A stretch of 16,016 bases of DNA, from positions 114,851 to 130,866 of the forward strand of contig MU647366.1 of NCBI GenBank assembly GCA_026770585.1, read 5' to 3'. Below the pieces are notes generated by a model. The model saw only the letters and a list, made by a program, of their open reading frames with translations. It was not told the origin of the DNA and searched no databases. The translations under genes and the position numbers were made by a program. How positions within the stretch are numbered: position 1 is the first letter of the stretch; each line of letters begins with the position of its first letter. The DNA comes from Baffinella frigidus. Taxonomy: Eukaryota > Cryptophyceae > Cryptomonadales > Baffinellaceae. Positions 1 to 7,887 of the stretch are shown here, piece after piece.

Positions 1-277
1 CGAGGCACGCGGCACCAGGGCGCACCGTCGCAGGGCGCACCGACGCAGGGGGTGCTGAGGGGGCAGAGCAAGAGGGGGTGCGAATACTGACTTAGGGTAG
101 AATCAAGTGGTGCGGTCGCATAGATAGGAGGACCGTGGCACAGGAAGGGGGGGGGGGGGTGGCGGGCAGGACGCTGGGCTCTCTGGTGAATGTACATTGG
201 ATTCACGTGTGCGAGCGCGGGTGGTGTCAGTGCTGCCCACAAACCTTGATCGCACCCGGCGTTGAAGTTAAGATAAT
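1..277. other. Unassigned left edge with G-tract
   Basis: No gene is visible. Near the start a short GC-rich motif (gggcgcaccg followed by cgcagg) occurs twice in tandem at about 18-50. An uninterrupted run of 13 G lies at 147-159. G-runs of similar length recur elsewhere in the window (7969-7981, 8522-8531, 8886-8896). Such runs are error-prone in sequencing, so their exact lengths should be treated with care. Confidence 0.5.
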
Positions 278-371
278 TATCCCTTAAGTGCCCAGTAGGC
301 TCATACGCCCTACCGTAGGGCCCTAGGACCTCTTGGCCGCCAAATTTGGAGGCATGGGCACTTAAGGGATA
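278..371. mobile_element. MITE-like element, family 1 (TATCCCTTAAGTG ends)
   Basis: A 94-bp unit bounded by perfect 17-bp terminal inverted repeats, 278-294 (tatcccttaagtgccca) and 355-371. The interior holds the motifs ccctaccgtaggg and ccctaggacc. No open frame is present, so this is a non-autonomous element. Two near relatives with the same ends and interior lie at 8286-8390 and 8396-8502. A TA target-site duplication is possible because the ends read TA...TA, but the exact boundary cannot be fixed from one copy. Confidence 0.8.
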
Positions 372-540
372 CCAAAACCGGCCAATTTTCTACAGACCGA
401 GGCCGAAAGTCGCCTCTGCCGTACTAGGAAAACGGCGATTAATCACGGATTCTTGGTAGTTGTGCGGAAACTGATTTCCCTGGGACAAGTAGTTATTGTT
501 TCCCGTGGCTACTTTTCCCTGCTGCCTTTTCGGACTCGCA

Positions 541-665
541 AAGGGGTATCGTACCTCGCTCCTAAGAAAACATCCACCCCCTCGGACCACCACAGGGCTT
601 TAGGCATAGGCCTTCTGTAAAGTCCTAGGGTGTGGCGTTTTCTCATGAGCGAGGTACCCCTGTAG
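541..665. mobile_element. MITE-like element, family 2 (TACAGGGGTACCTCGCTC ends)
   Basis: The right end (638-665) reads gttttctcatgagcgaggta followed by cccctgta. The left end (541-571) is its inverted partner with a short insertion (aaggggtatcgtacctcgct, then cctaagaaaac). A better preserved copy lies at 7888-8010. The interior carries taggcataggcc and tcctaggg words typical of the other short elements here. It is non-coding. The short frame on the minus strand across it is only a shadow. Confidence 0.65.
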
Positions 666-676
666 AGGGGCTACCG

Positions 677-790
677 TTACTCGAAATGAAGGACACACAC
701 CGCCCCTGCATGATCCTACGGTTGGGCTAGTCCTAGGATCATAGGGCCACCCTAGCTAGGAACGGTGCGTGTCATTATTCGCGAGTAACC
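677..790. mobile_element. MITE-like element, family 3, copy 1 (GTTACTCG ends)
   Basis: Terminal inverted repeats pair 677-703 (gttactcgaaatgaaggaca, then cacaccg) with 763-789 (cggtgcgtgtcattattcgc, then gagtaac) at about 80% identity. The interior has catgatcctacgg and gtcctaggatcat. It sits immediately right of the family 2 element and directly left of a second family 3 copy, with ccctgta words at the joints. No coding capacity is present. Confidence 0.65.
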
Positions 791-794
791 CCTG

Positions 795-890
795 TACTCG
801 AAAATAAGGTCCCACACCGCTCGTAGCCTAGGCCCATAGGCATAGACCTACGGTAGGCTCCTACGGCGTGGTGGGTCTTATTGTCGAGTA
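795..890. mobile_element. MITE-like element, family 3, copy 2
   Basis: The left end (tactcgaaaataaggtccca, then caccgc) and the right end (gcgtggtgggtcttattgtc, then gagta) are inverted repeats of about 25 bp with a few mismatches. The interior contains tcgtagcctaggcccatagg and cctacggtagg, the same core vocabulary as the elements at 278, 7888 and 8286. It touches copy 1 across the sequence gagtaacccctgtactcg, so the two may have been inserted side by side or one inside the end of the other. Confidence 0.65.
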
Positions 891-991
891 ACCCCCCCAC
901 CATTCTTTTCTCTTCCTCGCTGCCCCTCCGCGACGCGCGAGCACAGAAAGAATAATTTATTTCACAATCACGTCCTCGCACGCTCTACGCC

Positions 992-1064
992 CCATCCACT
1001 CACCACAACACGTCATCCGCCCAGCGCTCCATCTACTCGCCACAGACGTCATCCGCCCAGCGGA
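992..1064. repeat. Tandem 36-37 bp duplication over the 3' end of a gene
   Basis: Units 992-1028 and 1029-1064 share ccatcYactcRccaca and acgtcatccgcccagcg, differing by a few substitutions and a 1-base indel. On the minus strand the second unit covers the last codons and stop of the gene ending at 1033 (RWADDVCGE then stop). The first unit would encode ERWADDVLW then a stop just beyond it, so the C-terminal coding tail has a decayed tandem copy downstream. Confidence 0.75.
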
Positions 1065-1872
1065 TCGACTTGACGGGAACGGCGGGGGGCCAGCTCTGGG
1101 TGGCGCTGGCACCTCTCTCCACGGCGGCGCTGACACTGCGAGAGGCACTGTGCGAGAAGGTGCTGGCACTCCGCGACACGGTGCTCGACTGGCTCTGCGC
1201 GCTCCCGCCGCGGATGGCGCTGCCCATCCACTCGCCCCGCGGGCGCTCTGCATACTCCGTGGAGGGGCGGCGGGGTAGGGTGGTAGGTCTCAATCGCGCC
1301 ATGGAGGACACGCTCGCGCCCTCCTCCTCGAGAGGGAGCAGCGTCGGCGCGCGCACGTGCCACGCGACGCTGTCCGACGACGCTGTCCGACGAGGGCGCC
1401 CAACCTCTCCTCGCGAGGAGAGGTTGGGTCTCAAGGAGAGGGTGGGGCTCGAGGAGAGGCGCGAGGGGATGCTGCTTGCTGTGCTCCACCTGCGCGTGCT
1501 GGCGAACACGGTCAACCCGCGTGTGTTGGCGAGCGTGTTGGCCTTGAGCGAATGCTGCCTTTCGCGCGACAGGCACAGGTCGCTTGTCGACGCGCGGCGC
1601 CGCCTCTCGAGGAGCGGCGCGCACTCGTCCTGGGGGGCTGGCACGTGGGCGTGAGCGTCGCCTTGGAAGGCAGCCTGAAGCGGTGAGGAGGACGAGGAGG
1701 AGGAGCGGCAGCCGAGGCTGGTTGTCGAGCCGTCTTTACTCGTCGTTCGGTGCATCCTGATAGCCTCCTTCCGCTTCATCCACGTCCTCAACAGGATCCC
1801 TGCAAGGCACAGGGCGGAGAGAAGGAAAGTGAAGAGCAGGCGTTCCTCTGCCTCCGACGCCGAGGGATGCAT
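1033..1872 (-). CDS. Hypothetical single-pass membrane protein, Ser/Arg-rich, with possible PP1-docking motif
   Basis: A 279-codon open frame on the minus strand, the longest plausible gene in the window. No family is recognised. Residues about 11-28 (RLLFTFLLSALCLAGILL) form one strong hydrophobic segment followed by the basic stretch RTWMKRK, which fits a signal anchor with a cytoplasmic C-terminal part. The rest is low-complexity and rich in Ser and Arg, including a run of Ser near residue 55-65. The C-terminus reads VKSIRWADD. KSIRW fits the RVxF-type protein phosphatase 1 docking pattern ([RK]-x-[VI]-x-[FW]), but that pattern is short and can arise by chance. Third codon positions are overwhelmingly G or C. 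Overlapping frames on both strands (1049-1624 minus, 1070-1654 plus) are also open, as expected in GC-rich DNA, but lack such features. The frame stays open a little upstream of the chosen ATG, so the true start or an upstream exon could differ. Confidence 0.5.
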   Translation of the reverse strand: MHPSASEAEERLLFTFLLSALCLAGILLRTWMKRKEAIRMHRTTSKDGSTTSLGCRSSSSSSSPLQAAFQGDAHAHVPAPQDECAPLLERRRRASTSDLCLSRERQHSLKANTLANTRGLTVFASTRRWSTASSIPSRLSSSPTLSLRPNLSSRGEVGRPRRTASSDSVAWHVRAPTLLPLEEEGASVSSMARLRPTTLPRRPSTEYAERPRGEWMGSAIRGGSAQSQSSTVSRSASTFSHSASRSVSAAVERGASATQSWPPAVPVKSIRWADDVCGE

Positions 1873-1992
1873 GGATGTGGAGAAGTGGCGGGTAGTTCCT
1901 AAGGTCTCGTGTTCTGTTCCTGAAGAGGGGGGGAATATTTTCTTCTGGCCTCCAGGTCCAGGCGCTCCAGGAGGGGTTTCTGGACGTGACTG

Positions 1993-2153
1993 TGATTCCG
2001 TCCTTCTAATGACACATCAGGTGCAAATGAAAGTCACGGACCTCGCCTCAGGTTGCTCGTGACAGAGGACAAAACGAGCATAAAACCTTATTAAAACACG
2101 TGATTCCGTCCTTCGACAGTTTTACTGGAAGTGTGGATTTGATTCCGTCCTTC
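1993..2153. repeat. Three copies of a 14-bp word
   Basis: The word tgattccgtccttc occurs exactly at 1993-2006, 2101-2114 and 2140-2153, always in the same orientation, with partly similar flanks (gtgattccg, ccttctaat / ccttctaca). Three exact copies in 160 bases of otherwise non-repetitive DNA is not expected by chance. They could be binding sites, remnants of a minisatellite, or terminal pieces of decayed insertions. No gene is evident between 1873 and 2287. Confidence 0.6.
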
Positions 2154-2481
2154 TACAGGCATAGGTGCAACTGATGGGACATTTTGCGGCTGACCGGTGT
2201 GTTCGGGAGACGTGAAACGATGGGATCCGTCGAACGAACGACGAGACAGGGAATTCATGGCCCGAATCACATGACATCATCATGGGGTCGAGGGGGAGCA
2301 AATTACCGATATGGGCCCCTGGTTTTTTTAACTTACGGATATGGGCCCCCCGCGCAAAATGGGCCCCCAGCCGGGAATCTCCGACATTACTACACACATC
2401 ACGTGTGTCCAGACAGTTGCGACCCCAAACAAGGCTCTCTTCGTAGGATCATATTTTCCCCATCAGATACCTCGACGGGCC

Positions 2482-2505
2482 TTGTGTCTCGTGCACGAGA
2501 CACAA
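2482..2505. repeat. Perfect 24-bp palindrome
   Basis: The half-site ttgtgtctcgtg is followed at once by its exact reverse complement cacgagacacaa. It lies inside the foldback element. It may be a dimeric protein-binding site or a remnant of a nested insertion. Function is unknown. Confidence 0.85.
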
Positions 2506-2592
2506 CCCGAGACGCTGGACGGACGGCCCCCCCCGCCCCGCTGCATACCTGAGCCGAGGCCGAGACCCAGCTGTCTGCGGCCCATCCAGAAT

Positions 2593-2627
2593 GGAAAAAA
2601 CATGGCGCGTAGCGCCATGTTTTTTCC
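2593..2627. repeat. Perfect 16-bp stem, 3-base loop hairpin
   Basis: The stem ggaaaaaacatggcgc (2593-2608) pairs with 2612-2627 around the loop gta. It lies near the centre of the 2288-2885 foldback element. The right half ends in TTTTTT before cc, but nothing else suggests a terminator. The structure suits a foldback centre or a cruciform. Confidence 0.85.
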
Positions 2628-2656
2628 TTGGCGCGCTGGACGACACCCCCCGCCTC

Positions 2657-2691
2657 CCGGGCCGAAGGCCCGCCGGGCCGGAGGCCCGGCT
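2657..2691. repeat. GC-rich double hairpin
   Basis: Two adjacent short hairpins built from gggcc words: cgggccgaaggcccg and gccgggccggaggcccggc (8-bp stem, loop gga). Both sit inside the foldback element and right of the central 16-bp hairpin. Confidence 0.7.
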
Positions 2692-2944
2692 GAGGCAGGA
2701 GCTTTAATTGCAGGGTCGCGTCCAATTACAATCACATGTAAGAGTTACGCGGCCAATTTCCAGTGTATACAAGGACACGACAAATATCTCGGGGCCCATT
2801 TTGCGTGGGGGGCCCATTTCTGTTTGGGTTTACTACATAGGGGCCCATATCGGTATTTTTCTCGGTCGAGGGGTGCACCCTCGAGAGGCCAGGTCCAAAG
2901 CCAGGTGCAAAGATCATATCCACTTATATCAGGATACGAGCCTC

Positions 2945-3135
2945 CCTTTCCACGGAAGGGCGGGGTGTCCGCCTACGAGACCCTGTATCCCCTCTTCACG
3001 AGCCTCTGCACTGGAGAGCGAAACGCGATCCGAAAGCAAAAATGCTTTCTCTGCAGTCCTTTCTACATACGGAAGGGCGTGTCGTTGGCATATGTTGGGA
3101 GCATTTAAAACCTTAAAGGACCTAAAGGACTCTAT
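2945..3135. repeat. Dispersed repeat (CCTTTCCACGGAAGG ... TATGTTGGGAG), two copies
   Basis: At 2945-2972 the sequence reads cctttccacggaagggcggg then gtgtccgcct. At 3059-3135 a second, diverged copy reads cctttctacatacggaaggg, then tatgttgggagcatt and aaaccttaaaggacctaaag. A cleaner copy of the whole unit lies at 10325-10385, and a partial copy at 11960-12004. The three tatgttgggag copies translate in one frame to related short peptides (YVGSI, YVGRN), hinting at an old coding origin, but all are broken. Confidence 0.6.
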
Positions 3136-3181
3136 GTACGAGCGCTCGTACCGGTACGAGCTCGTAGGTCCTTGAGGTTTT
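3107..3181. repeat. Inverted repeat enclosing overlapping palindromes
   Basis: The arms aaaaccttaaaggacct (3107-3123) and aggtccttgaggtttt (3166-3181) are near-perfect inverse copies. Between them lie two perfect overlapping palindromes, gtacgagcgctcgtac (3136-3151) and gctcgtaccggtacgagc (3144-3161). The whole could fold into a cruciform or hairpin. The accttaaagg word also occurs inverted at about 3378-3398 (ctttaggtccttcaggttct). Confidence 0.7.
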
Positions 3182-3326
3182 CATCTTCATCCGCGCCAAT
3201 CTTCGGGGAGCATCCCTCGGAGACAGACTGAGCGGGGTTTAAAATGGACCGATCATAGTCTGGTAATGGCACGGGTTAGGCAATAACGGCGAACCCTCTT
3301 TAATAAATTCAGTAATCAGTAATCAT

Positions 3327-3350
3327 CGCGGGCTGCTTCGCGGGCTGCTT
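3327..3350. repeat. Tandem 12-bp duplication
   Basis: The unit cgcgggctgctt occurs twice in succession. Immediately left, agtaatc is also duplicated in tandem (3311-3324). This is consistent with local replication slippage. Confidence 0.85.
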
Positions 3351-3409
3351 CTTAACGTCTCATCTCACCTTGCCCTCCTTTAGGTCCTTCAGGTTCTTCT
3401 AACTTGGGG

Positions 3410-3459
3410 AACTCCCACCATATCCTCATAGGCAAACTCCCACCATATCCTCATAGGCA
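3410..3459. repeat. Tandem 25-bp duplication
   Basis: An exact 25-bp unit beginning aactcccaccatatcctcat is present twice at 3410-3434 and 3435-3459. The lack of any difference suggests a recent duplication. Confidence 0.9.
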
Positions 3460-3914
3460 AACACCGGAACTTGTCTGCAGAAACGCCATGCTTCCTGGCT
3501 CATCGCGGTCGTGTGTGACGAATGATTAAAACTGAACGGTTTTCCCTTTTCGGAGGAGAGGCCGCAGAAGGGGCGGACGGAGAAGCTCCAGAGGCTGTCA
3601 CTTCTGGTGATCAGTCGGGACCGACTTCGGAGCCAGACTCAGCGGGGTCGGTCAAACCCTATTACATAATCCTCAACCCTAAACCCTAAACCCTAAACCC
3701 TAAACCCTAAACCCTAAACCCCAAACCCTAAACCCTAAACCCTAAACCCTAAATCCTGGAACCTAAACCCTAAACCCTGAACCCTAAACCCTAAACCCCA
3801 AACCCCAAAACTTAAACCATAAACCTTACACCATAAACCTTCAACCTTGTACCCAATACCCCGAACCCCAAACCCTTAAACCTATAACCTAAAACTTAAA
3901 CCCTAAGCCTTACA

Positions 3915-3990
3915 TCCTAAACCCTACACCCTACACCCTAAACCCTACACCCTACACCCTACACCCTACACCCTACACCCTACACCCTAC
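3915..3990. repeat. CCCTACA-variant block
   Basis: A run dominated by the variant unit CCCTACA (TGTAGGG on the other strand) inside array A. The clustering of one variant points to local amplification of a single mutated unit instead of independent mutations. A longer block of the same variant lies at 12712-12865 in array C. Confidence 0.85.
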
Positions 3991-4175
3991 AACCTAAACC
4001 CTAAACCCTAAAACCTAAGCCCTAAAACCTACACCCCCAATATTGAACACTCAAAACTCAACACGAAACACAAAACACAAAACACTAAATAACAAATACT
4101 AAACACTAAACACTAAGCCTGTTCCCTACACCCTAAAACCTAAACTCCAAACAGGTGCCTTAGTACCGGTACAGT

Positions 4176-4285
4176 GGTTACTCGAAATGAAGGACACGAA
4201 ATGAAGGACACATACCGCCTCAGAGTCCCACAGTAGGCCCATCTAGGACCCTAGGGTGGTCCTAAGGCGGGAGACTCCTAAAAAC
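4176..4285. mobile_element. Truncated family 3 MITE fragment inside array A
   Basis: It begins ggttactcgaaatgaaggac, matching the left end of the family 3 copy at 677. It then has an exact 14-bp internal tandem duplication (gaaatgaaggacac at 4184-4197 and 4198-4211). The core words cacagtaggcccatctagga and ccctagggtggtcctaagg follow. No matching right terminal repeat is seen, so the copy looks truncated or diverged. It shows that telomere-like DNA was a target or passenger of these elements. Confidence 0.65.
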
Positions 4286-4323
4286 GAAATCCTAAACCCT
4301 AAACCCTAAACCCTAAAACCTAA

Positions 4324-4460
4324 CCACACGGTGGGCTTCGAGGGTTTCGTTGGGCCAGGATTCCAGGAAGTACGTGACCAAAATGCACCGGGAAATCCTT
4401 AAGGTTAATTGCCTCAAGGAAAAATGACTTTTGATGAAAGGTTCGTAGCCCACCATGTGG
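4324..4460. mobile_element. 137-bp inverted-repeat element inserted in array A
   Basis: The ends ccacacggtgggcttcg (4324) and cgtagcccaccatgtgg (ending 4460) are inverted repeats, 15 of 17 positions matching, with weaker pairing further in. Telomere-like repeats lie on both sides. The interior is AT-richer than the surrounding GC-rich islands and has no open frame. It is unlike the other short elements in this window, so it is probably a separate family. Confidence 0.65.
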
Positions 4461-5084
4461 ACCCTAGACCCCAAACACTAAACCCTGAATCCCAAACCAT
4501 AAACCCTAAACCCTAAACCCTAACCCTAAACCCTAAACCCTAAACCCTAAACACTAAACACTAAACCCTAAACCCTGAACACTGAACACTGAACCCTGAA
4601 CCCTGAACCCTAAACCCTAAACCCCAAACCCTAAACCCTAAACCCAAACCCTAAACCCTGAACCATCAACCTTGAACCCTACACCCCAAAACGTAAACCC
4701 CAAAACCCTGAACCCTGAAACCTAAAAACAAACCCTAAACACGAAAACCTAAACCCCAAACTCCGAACCCTAAACCCTACACTCTAAACACTAAACCATG
4801 AACCTTGAACCCTCAACCCAAAATCCTAAACCCCAAACCCTAAATCACAAAACCCATCCCCTAAAATCTAAACTCTAAACTCTAAACCATAAATCCTAAA
4901 CCCCATGCGCTAAACCCCAAACCCTGAACCCTCAACCCTCAACCCCAGGCCCCAAACCCTACACCCTTATCCCTAAACCCTAGACCCCAAACTCTCAACC
5001 CTAAACCCTCAACCCCAAACTCTAAACCCTAAACCCTAAACCCCGTCCTGAAACCTCAACCTCAAACTCTAAACACTCAACCCT

Positions 5085-5660
5085 GAACCCTGCACCCTGA
5101 AACCTAAAAACTAAACACTAGACCTAAACCCTACACCCTACACCCTGACCCTAATCTCTGAACCCGAGACCCTCAACCCTCAACCCTCAACCCTCAACCC
5201 TAAACCCTAAACCCTAAACCCTGAACCCCAAACCCTACACCCTAAACACTAAATCCTGAACCCTGAACACTAAACACTGAACACTAAACCCTGCACCCTA
5301 ACCTCAAACCCTAAACCCTAAACCCTAAACCCTGAACCCAAAACCCTGAAACCTAAACACTAAACACCGAAACCTGCACCCTGCACCCTTAACTCCAAAC
5401 CCTCAACCCCAAACCCCACAGCCTAGACCCCAATTTCTGAACCCTAAACTCTAAACACTAAACACTAAACCCTCAACTCTAAAAACTAAACCATAAATCC
5501 CAAACTCTGAAACTTAAACCCTAAACCCTGGTCTAAAACATCAACCCCAAACCCTGAACCCTTAACCCTGAACCCTGCACCCTGAAACCTAAAAACTAAA
5601 CCCAAAAACCTAAACCCTAAACCCTACACCCTGACCCTAATCACTGAACCCTGAACTCAA
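5085..5660. repeat. Higher-order duplication in array A, about 485 bp
   Basis: The variant string ctgaaccctgcaccctgaaa, cctaaaaactaaac, later ccctacaccctgaccctaat and ctgaaccc, occurs at about 5085-5165 and again at about 5568-5658 in the same order. A third echo of ccctgaccctaatcactgaa is at about 6125. Shared private variants in the same order mean that a several-hundred-base block was copied, beyond the 7-bp unit. Confidence 0.65.
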
Positions 5661-6218
5661 AACCCTGGACCCTAAAACCTAAACCCTAAGCCCCTAACCC
5701 TAAACACAAAATGTTAAACACTAAACCTTGAATACTAAACACTAAGCATTAAAACCTAAAACCTAAACCCTAACCTAAACCCTGAACCCCAAACTCTAAA
5801 ACCAAACCCCTGCACCCCAAACGCCCAACGCTAAACCCCAAATCCTACACCCTCAACTCAAAACCCAAAACCCAAAACCCTAAACCCTAAACCCTAACTC
5901 TAAACCCCAAACCCCATACCCTAAACCTGAAGCCTAGACCCCAAACTCTAAATGCTAAGCCCTAAACCCTAAACCCTAAACCCTAAACCCTAAACCCCAA
6001 ACTCTAAATGCTAAACCTTGAACCCTGTGCTAAACCCTCAACCCCAAACCCTCAACCCTGAACCCTAAACTCTAAACACGAAACACTAAACCCTAAACCC
6101 CAAACCCTAAACCCTAAACCCTAAACCCTGACCCTAATCACTGAACCCTAAACCCTCAACCCAAGACCCCAAAACCCAAACCCTAAACCCTAAACCCTAA
6201 ACCCTAAACCCTAAACAC

Positions 6219-6985
6219 TCAACCCTTCACACTGAACTCTAAACACTCAACACTCAACAATAAACCCTAAACCCTGCACCCTAACCTCAAAACCTAAACC
6301 CTAAACCCTACACCCTACACCCTACACCCTGAAACCTAAAAACTAAACACTAAAATCGGAACCCTGCACCCTTCACCCCAAACTCTAAACCCTATACCCT
6401 AAACCCTAAACCCTAAGCCCTAAACCATCATCCCTAAACCCTAAACCCTGCATCATAAGCCCCAAACCCTAAACCCTCGAACCTAAACCCTACTAAACCC
6501 TAAACCCTAAACCCTAAACCCTAAACCCTAAACCCCAATCCGCAAACCCTAAACCCCAAACCATAAACCTTAAACCCCAAACCTAAACACTTAACCCTTC
6601 ACACTAAACTCTAAACACTCAACACTCAACACCCAACAATAAATTCTGCACCCTAACATCAAACCCTCAACCCTAAACCCTACACCCTGCAACCTGCAAC
6701 CTAAACACTAAACACTAAAATCGGAACCCTGCACCCTTCACCCCAAACTCTCAACCCTCAACCTTCAACCTTAAGCCCTAAACCCTCATCCCTGAACCCT
6801 AAACCCTGCATCATAAACCCCAAACCCCAAACCCCAAACCCTAAATCCTAAACCCTAAACCCTAAATCCTAAAATATATACCCCAAACCCTAAACCCTAA
6901 ACCCTAAACCCTAAATCCTAAACCCTAAACCCTAAACCCCAATCCGCAAACCCTAAACCCCAAACCATGAACCCTAAACCCCAAA
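6219..6985. repeat. Higher-order tandem duplication in array A, 360-405 bp
   Basis: Rare landmarks recur in the same order. aaaatcggaaccctgcaccc is at 6352 and 6717 (offset 365), catcataa after ccctg at 6451 and 6809 (offset 358), and ccccaatccgcaaacc at 6533 and 6937 (offset 404). Variable numbers of plain CCCTAAA units account for the changing offsets. This is a clear two-copy higher-order repeat. Confidence 0.85.
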
Positions 6986-7230
6986 CCCTAAACCCCATAC
7001 CCTAAACCTTAAAACCCTAGACTGCAAACCCTAAACCCTCAACTTCAAACCCTAAACCCTAAACACTCAACCCTAAACACTCAACCCTACACCCCAAACT
7101 CTAAAACCCAAACCCTGTCCTAAACCCTAAACCCCAAACCCTAAACCCTAAACCCTGCACCTAAAACCTAAGCCCTAAAGCTATAAACCCTAAACTCTAA
7201 ACCCCAAACCCTACACCCGAAAACCTACAC

Positions 7231-7402
7231 GGACCAGGCGGCGCTACATACACTCGTCTGCATTTGAGGACATAGTGCAGGGCGAGCCCGCCTCGGGCCG
7301 TTAGGTCGACAGTACTCGGGGTAAGCCCTGCACGTGGGCTGCACGTGCCCTTGAGAGCGAACATCGGAATCCACACGCTCGGGGGTAAATACACTGGTCT
7401 GC
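7231..7402. other. Unassigned GC-rich flank right of array A
   Basis: Non-telomeric DNA with short related words (acactcgtctgcat, gtgggctgcacgtgccctt, acactggtctgcatgtgccc) suggesting an old, decayed tandem repeat of roughly 60-70 bp. No gene is recognisable. Confidence 0.4.
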
Positions 7403-7636
7403 ATGTGCCCTGGCCGAGGAAGAGAGATGCTCTGCAGAAGATGCACGCGAAAGGGAACGCGCCTGGCAGCGGCCCGCGGAAGACACACACAAGATACACG
7501 CACCCTGTCACTGGATGACTCGTTGACGACCCTCGCCTACCTTGAGGAGGTTACACGAAGCGCGCTGACCCGCGGGCGGTCTCTCGGTACTCCCACTCAA
7601 ACTGCGAGCAGCGGAGAAGACACACCCAACTCATAG
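7403..7636 (+). CDS. Possible small or terminal-exon ORF, unidentified
   Basis: A 77-codon frame from ATG at 7403 to TAG at 7636, just right of array A. No family is recognised. The first half is Arg- and Cys-rich and unconvincing. The second half is hydrophilic and Ser/Thr-rich (for example LSLDDSLTTLAYLEEV) and looks more protein-like, so it could be the last exon of a plus-strand gene. Several frames on the opposite strand are also open here. No expression or splice signal supports it, so treat it as a weak candidate. Confidence 0.22.
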   Translation: MCPGRGREMLCRRCTRKGTRLAAARGRHTQDTRTLSLDDSLTTLAYLEEVTRSALTRGRSLGTPTQTASSGEDTPNS

Positions 7637-7713
7637 ATTGGTGATGTAAAGATGTATTACACTGAAGAGGCACTCCTAGTTGGCTAAGTCTTGGCTGCGT
7701 ATGTCACTAAGTG

Positions 7714-7887
7714 GACCTCTTAAGTGGCCCCGACGATGACAAGATCATTGAGGTCGACATGCACCGCATGTTCTTGGGGCAGGACTCGCGAACAAGGTGC
7801 GGAAGCTCAGGCAGCGACGACTGCCTCCTGCCACACCATGTCCTGCAGGAGACGACGCGGGTGTGCAGGCAGTCTGCCCCCCACCTT
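7714..7887 (+). pseudogene. Possible coding remnant cut by a MITE
   Basis: Reading plus strand from about 7714, the frame gives acidic then mixed residues (GPDDDKIIEVDMHRMFLGQD and onward) with GC-rich third positions. It runs without a stop directly into the terminal repeat of the element at 7888. A stop lies just before the stretch and there is no ATG start, so it would need to be an exon. The protein is not recognised. It may equally be a chance frame in GC-rich DNA. Confidence 0.22.

Larger units (their letters stand above)
2288..2885. mobile_element. Foldback transposon-like element with subterminal GGGCCC repeats
   Basis: The left arm, about 2288-2369, and the right arm, about 2791-2885, are inverted copies. 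Each has tcgaggg at its outer edge, then accgatatgggcccct, then a further atgggcccccc and aaaatgggcccc. The repeated atgggcccc words in both arms look like multiple subterminal binding sites, as seen in non-autonomous DNA transposons. The interior has no convincing gene but contains three marked hairpins, annotated separately. Superfamily cannot be assigned without flanking duplications or relatives. Confidence 0.6.
3217..3648. repeat. 22-bp direct repeats flanking a 410-bp interval
   Basis: The words tcggagacagactgagcggg (3217) and tcggagccagactcagcggg (3627) differ at two positions and continue with gt in both. The interval has no recognisable gene. It holds small tandem duplications at 3311-3350 and 3410-3459. 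The right copy lies just left of telomere-like array A. Confidence 0.55.
3670..7230. repeat. Degenerate telomere-like array A (CCCTAAA strand)
   Basis: About 3.5 kb of 7-bp repeats in CCCTAAA orientation. Perfect stretches alternate with variant units such as CCCTACA, CCCTGAA, CCCTCAA, CCCCAAA, CTCTAAA and CACTAAA. The array is interrupted by non-telomeric DNA at about 4155-4285 and 4324-4460. Its degeneracy and its 3.6 kb of other DNA on the left show it is interstitial or subtelomeric, not a functioning chromosome end. Within it, higher-order duplications of about 365-405 bp (6220-6980) and about 485 bp (5085-5660) are visible. There are no genes in it. Confidence 0.95.

Noticed and set aside
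1049-1654. Open frames of 191 codons (minus, 1049-1624) and 194 codons (plus, 1070-1654)
   Set aside because: They overlap the 279-codon minus frame in GC-rich DNA where stops are rare. They lack a membrane segment, domain or motif and are best seen as shadows.
2184-3175. Several plus and minus frames of 90-255 codons
   Set aside because: They read through inverted repeats, hairpins and dispersed repeats of the foldback element, with no recognisable domain.
3915-7200. Possible CRISPR-like array
   Set aside because: The periodic repeats are 7 bp, telomere-type and without unique spacers; the genome is eukaryotic.
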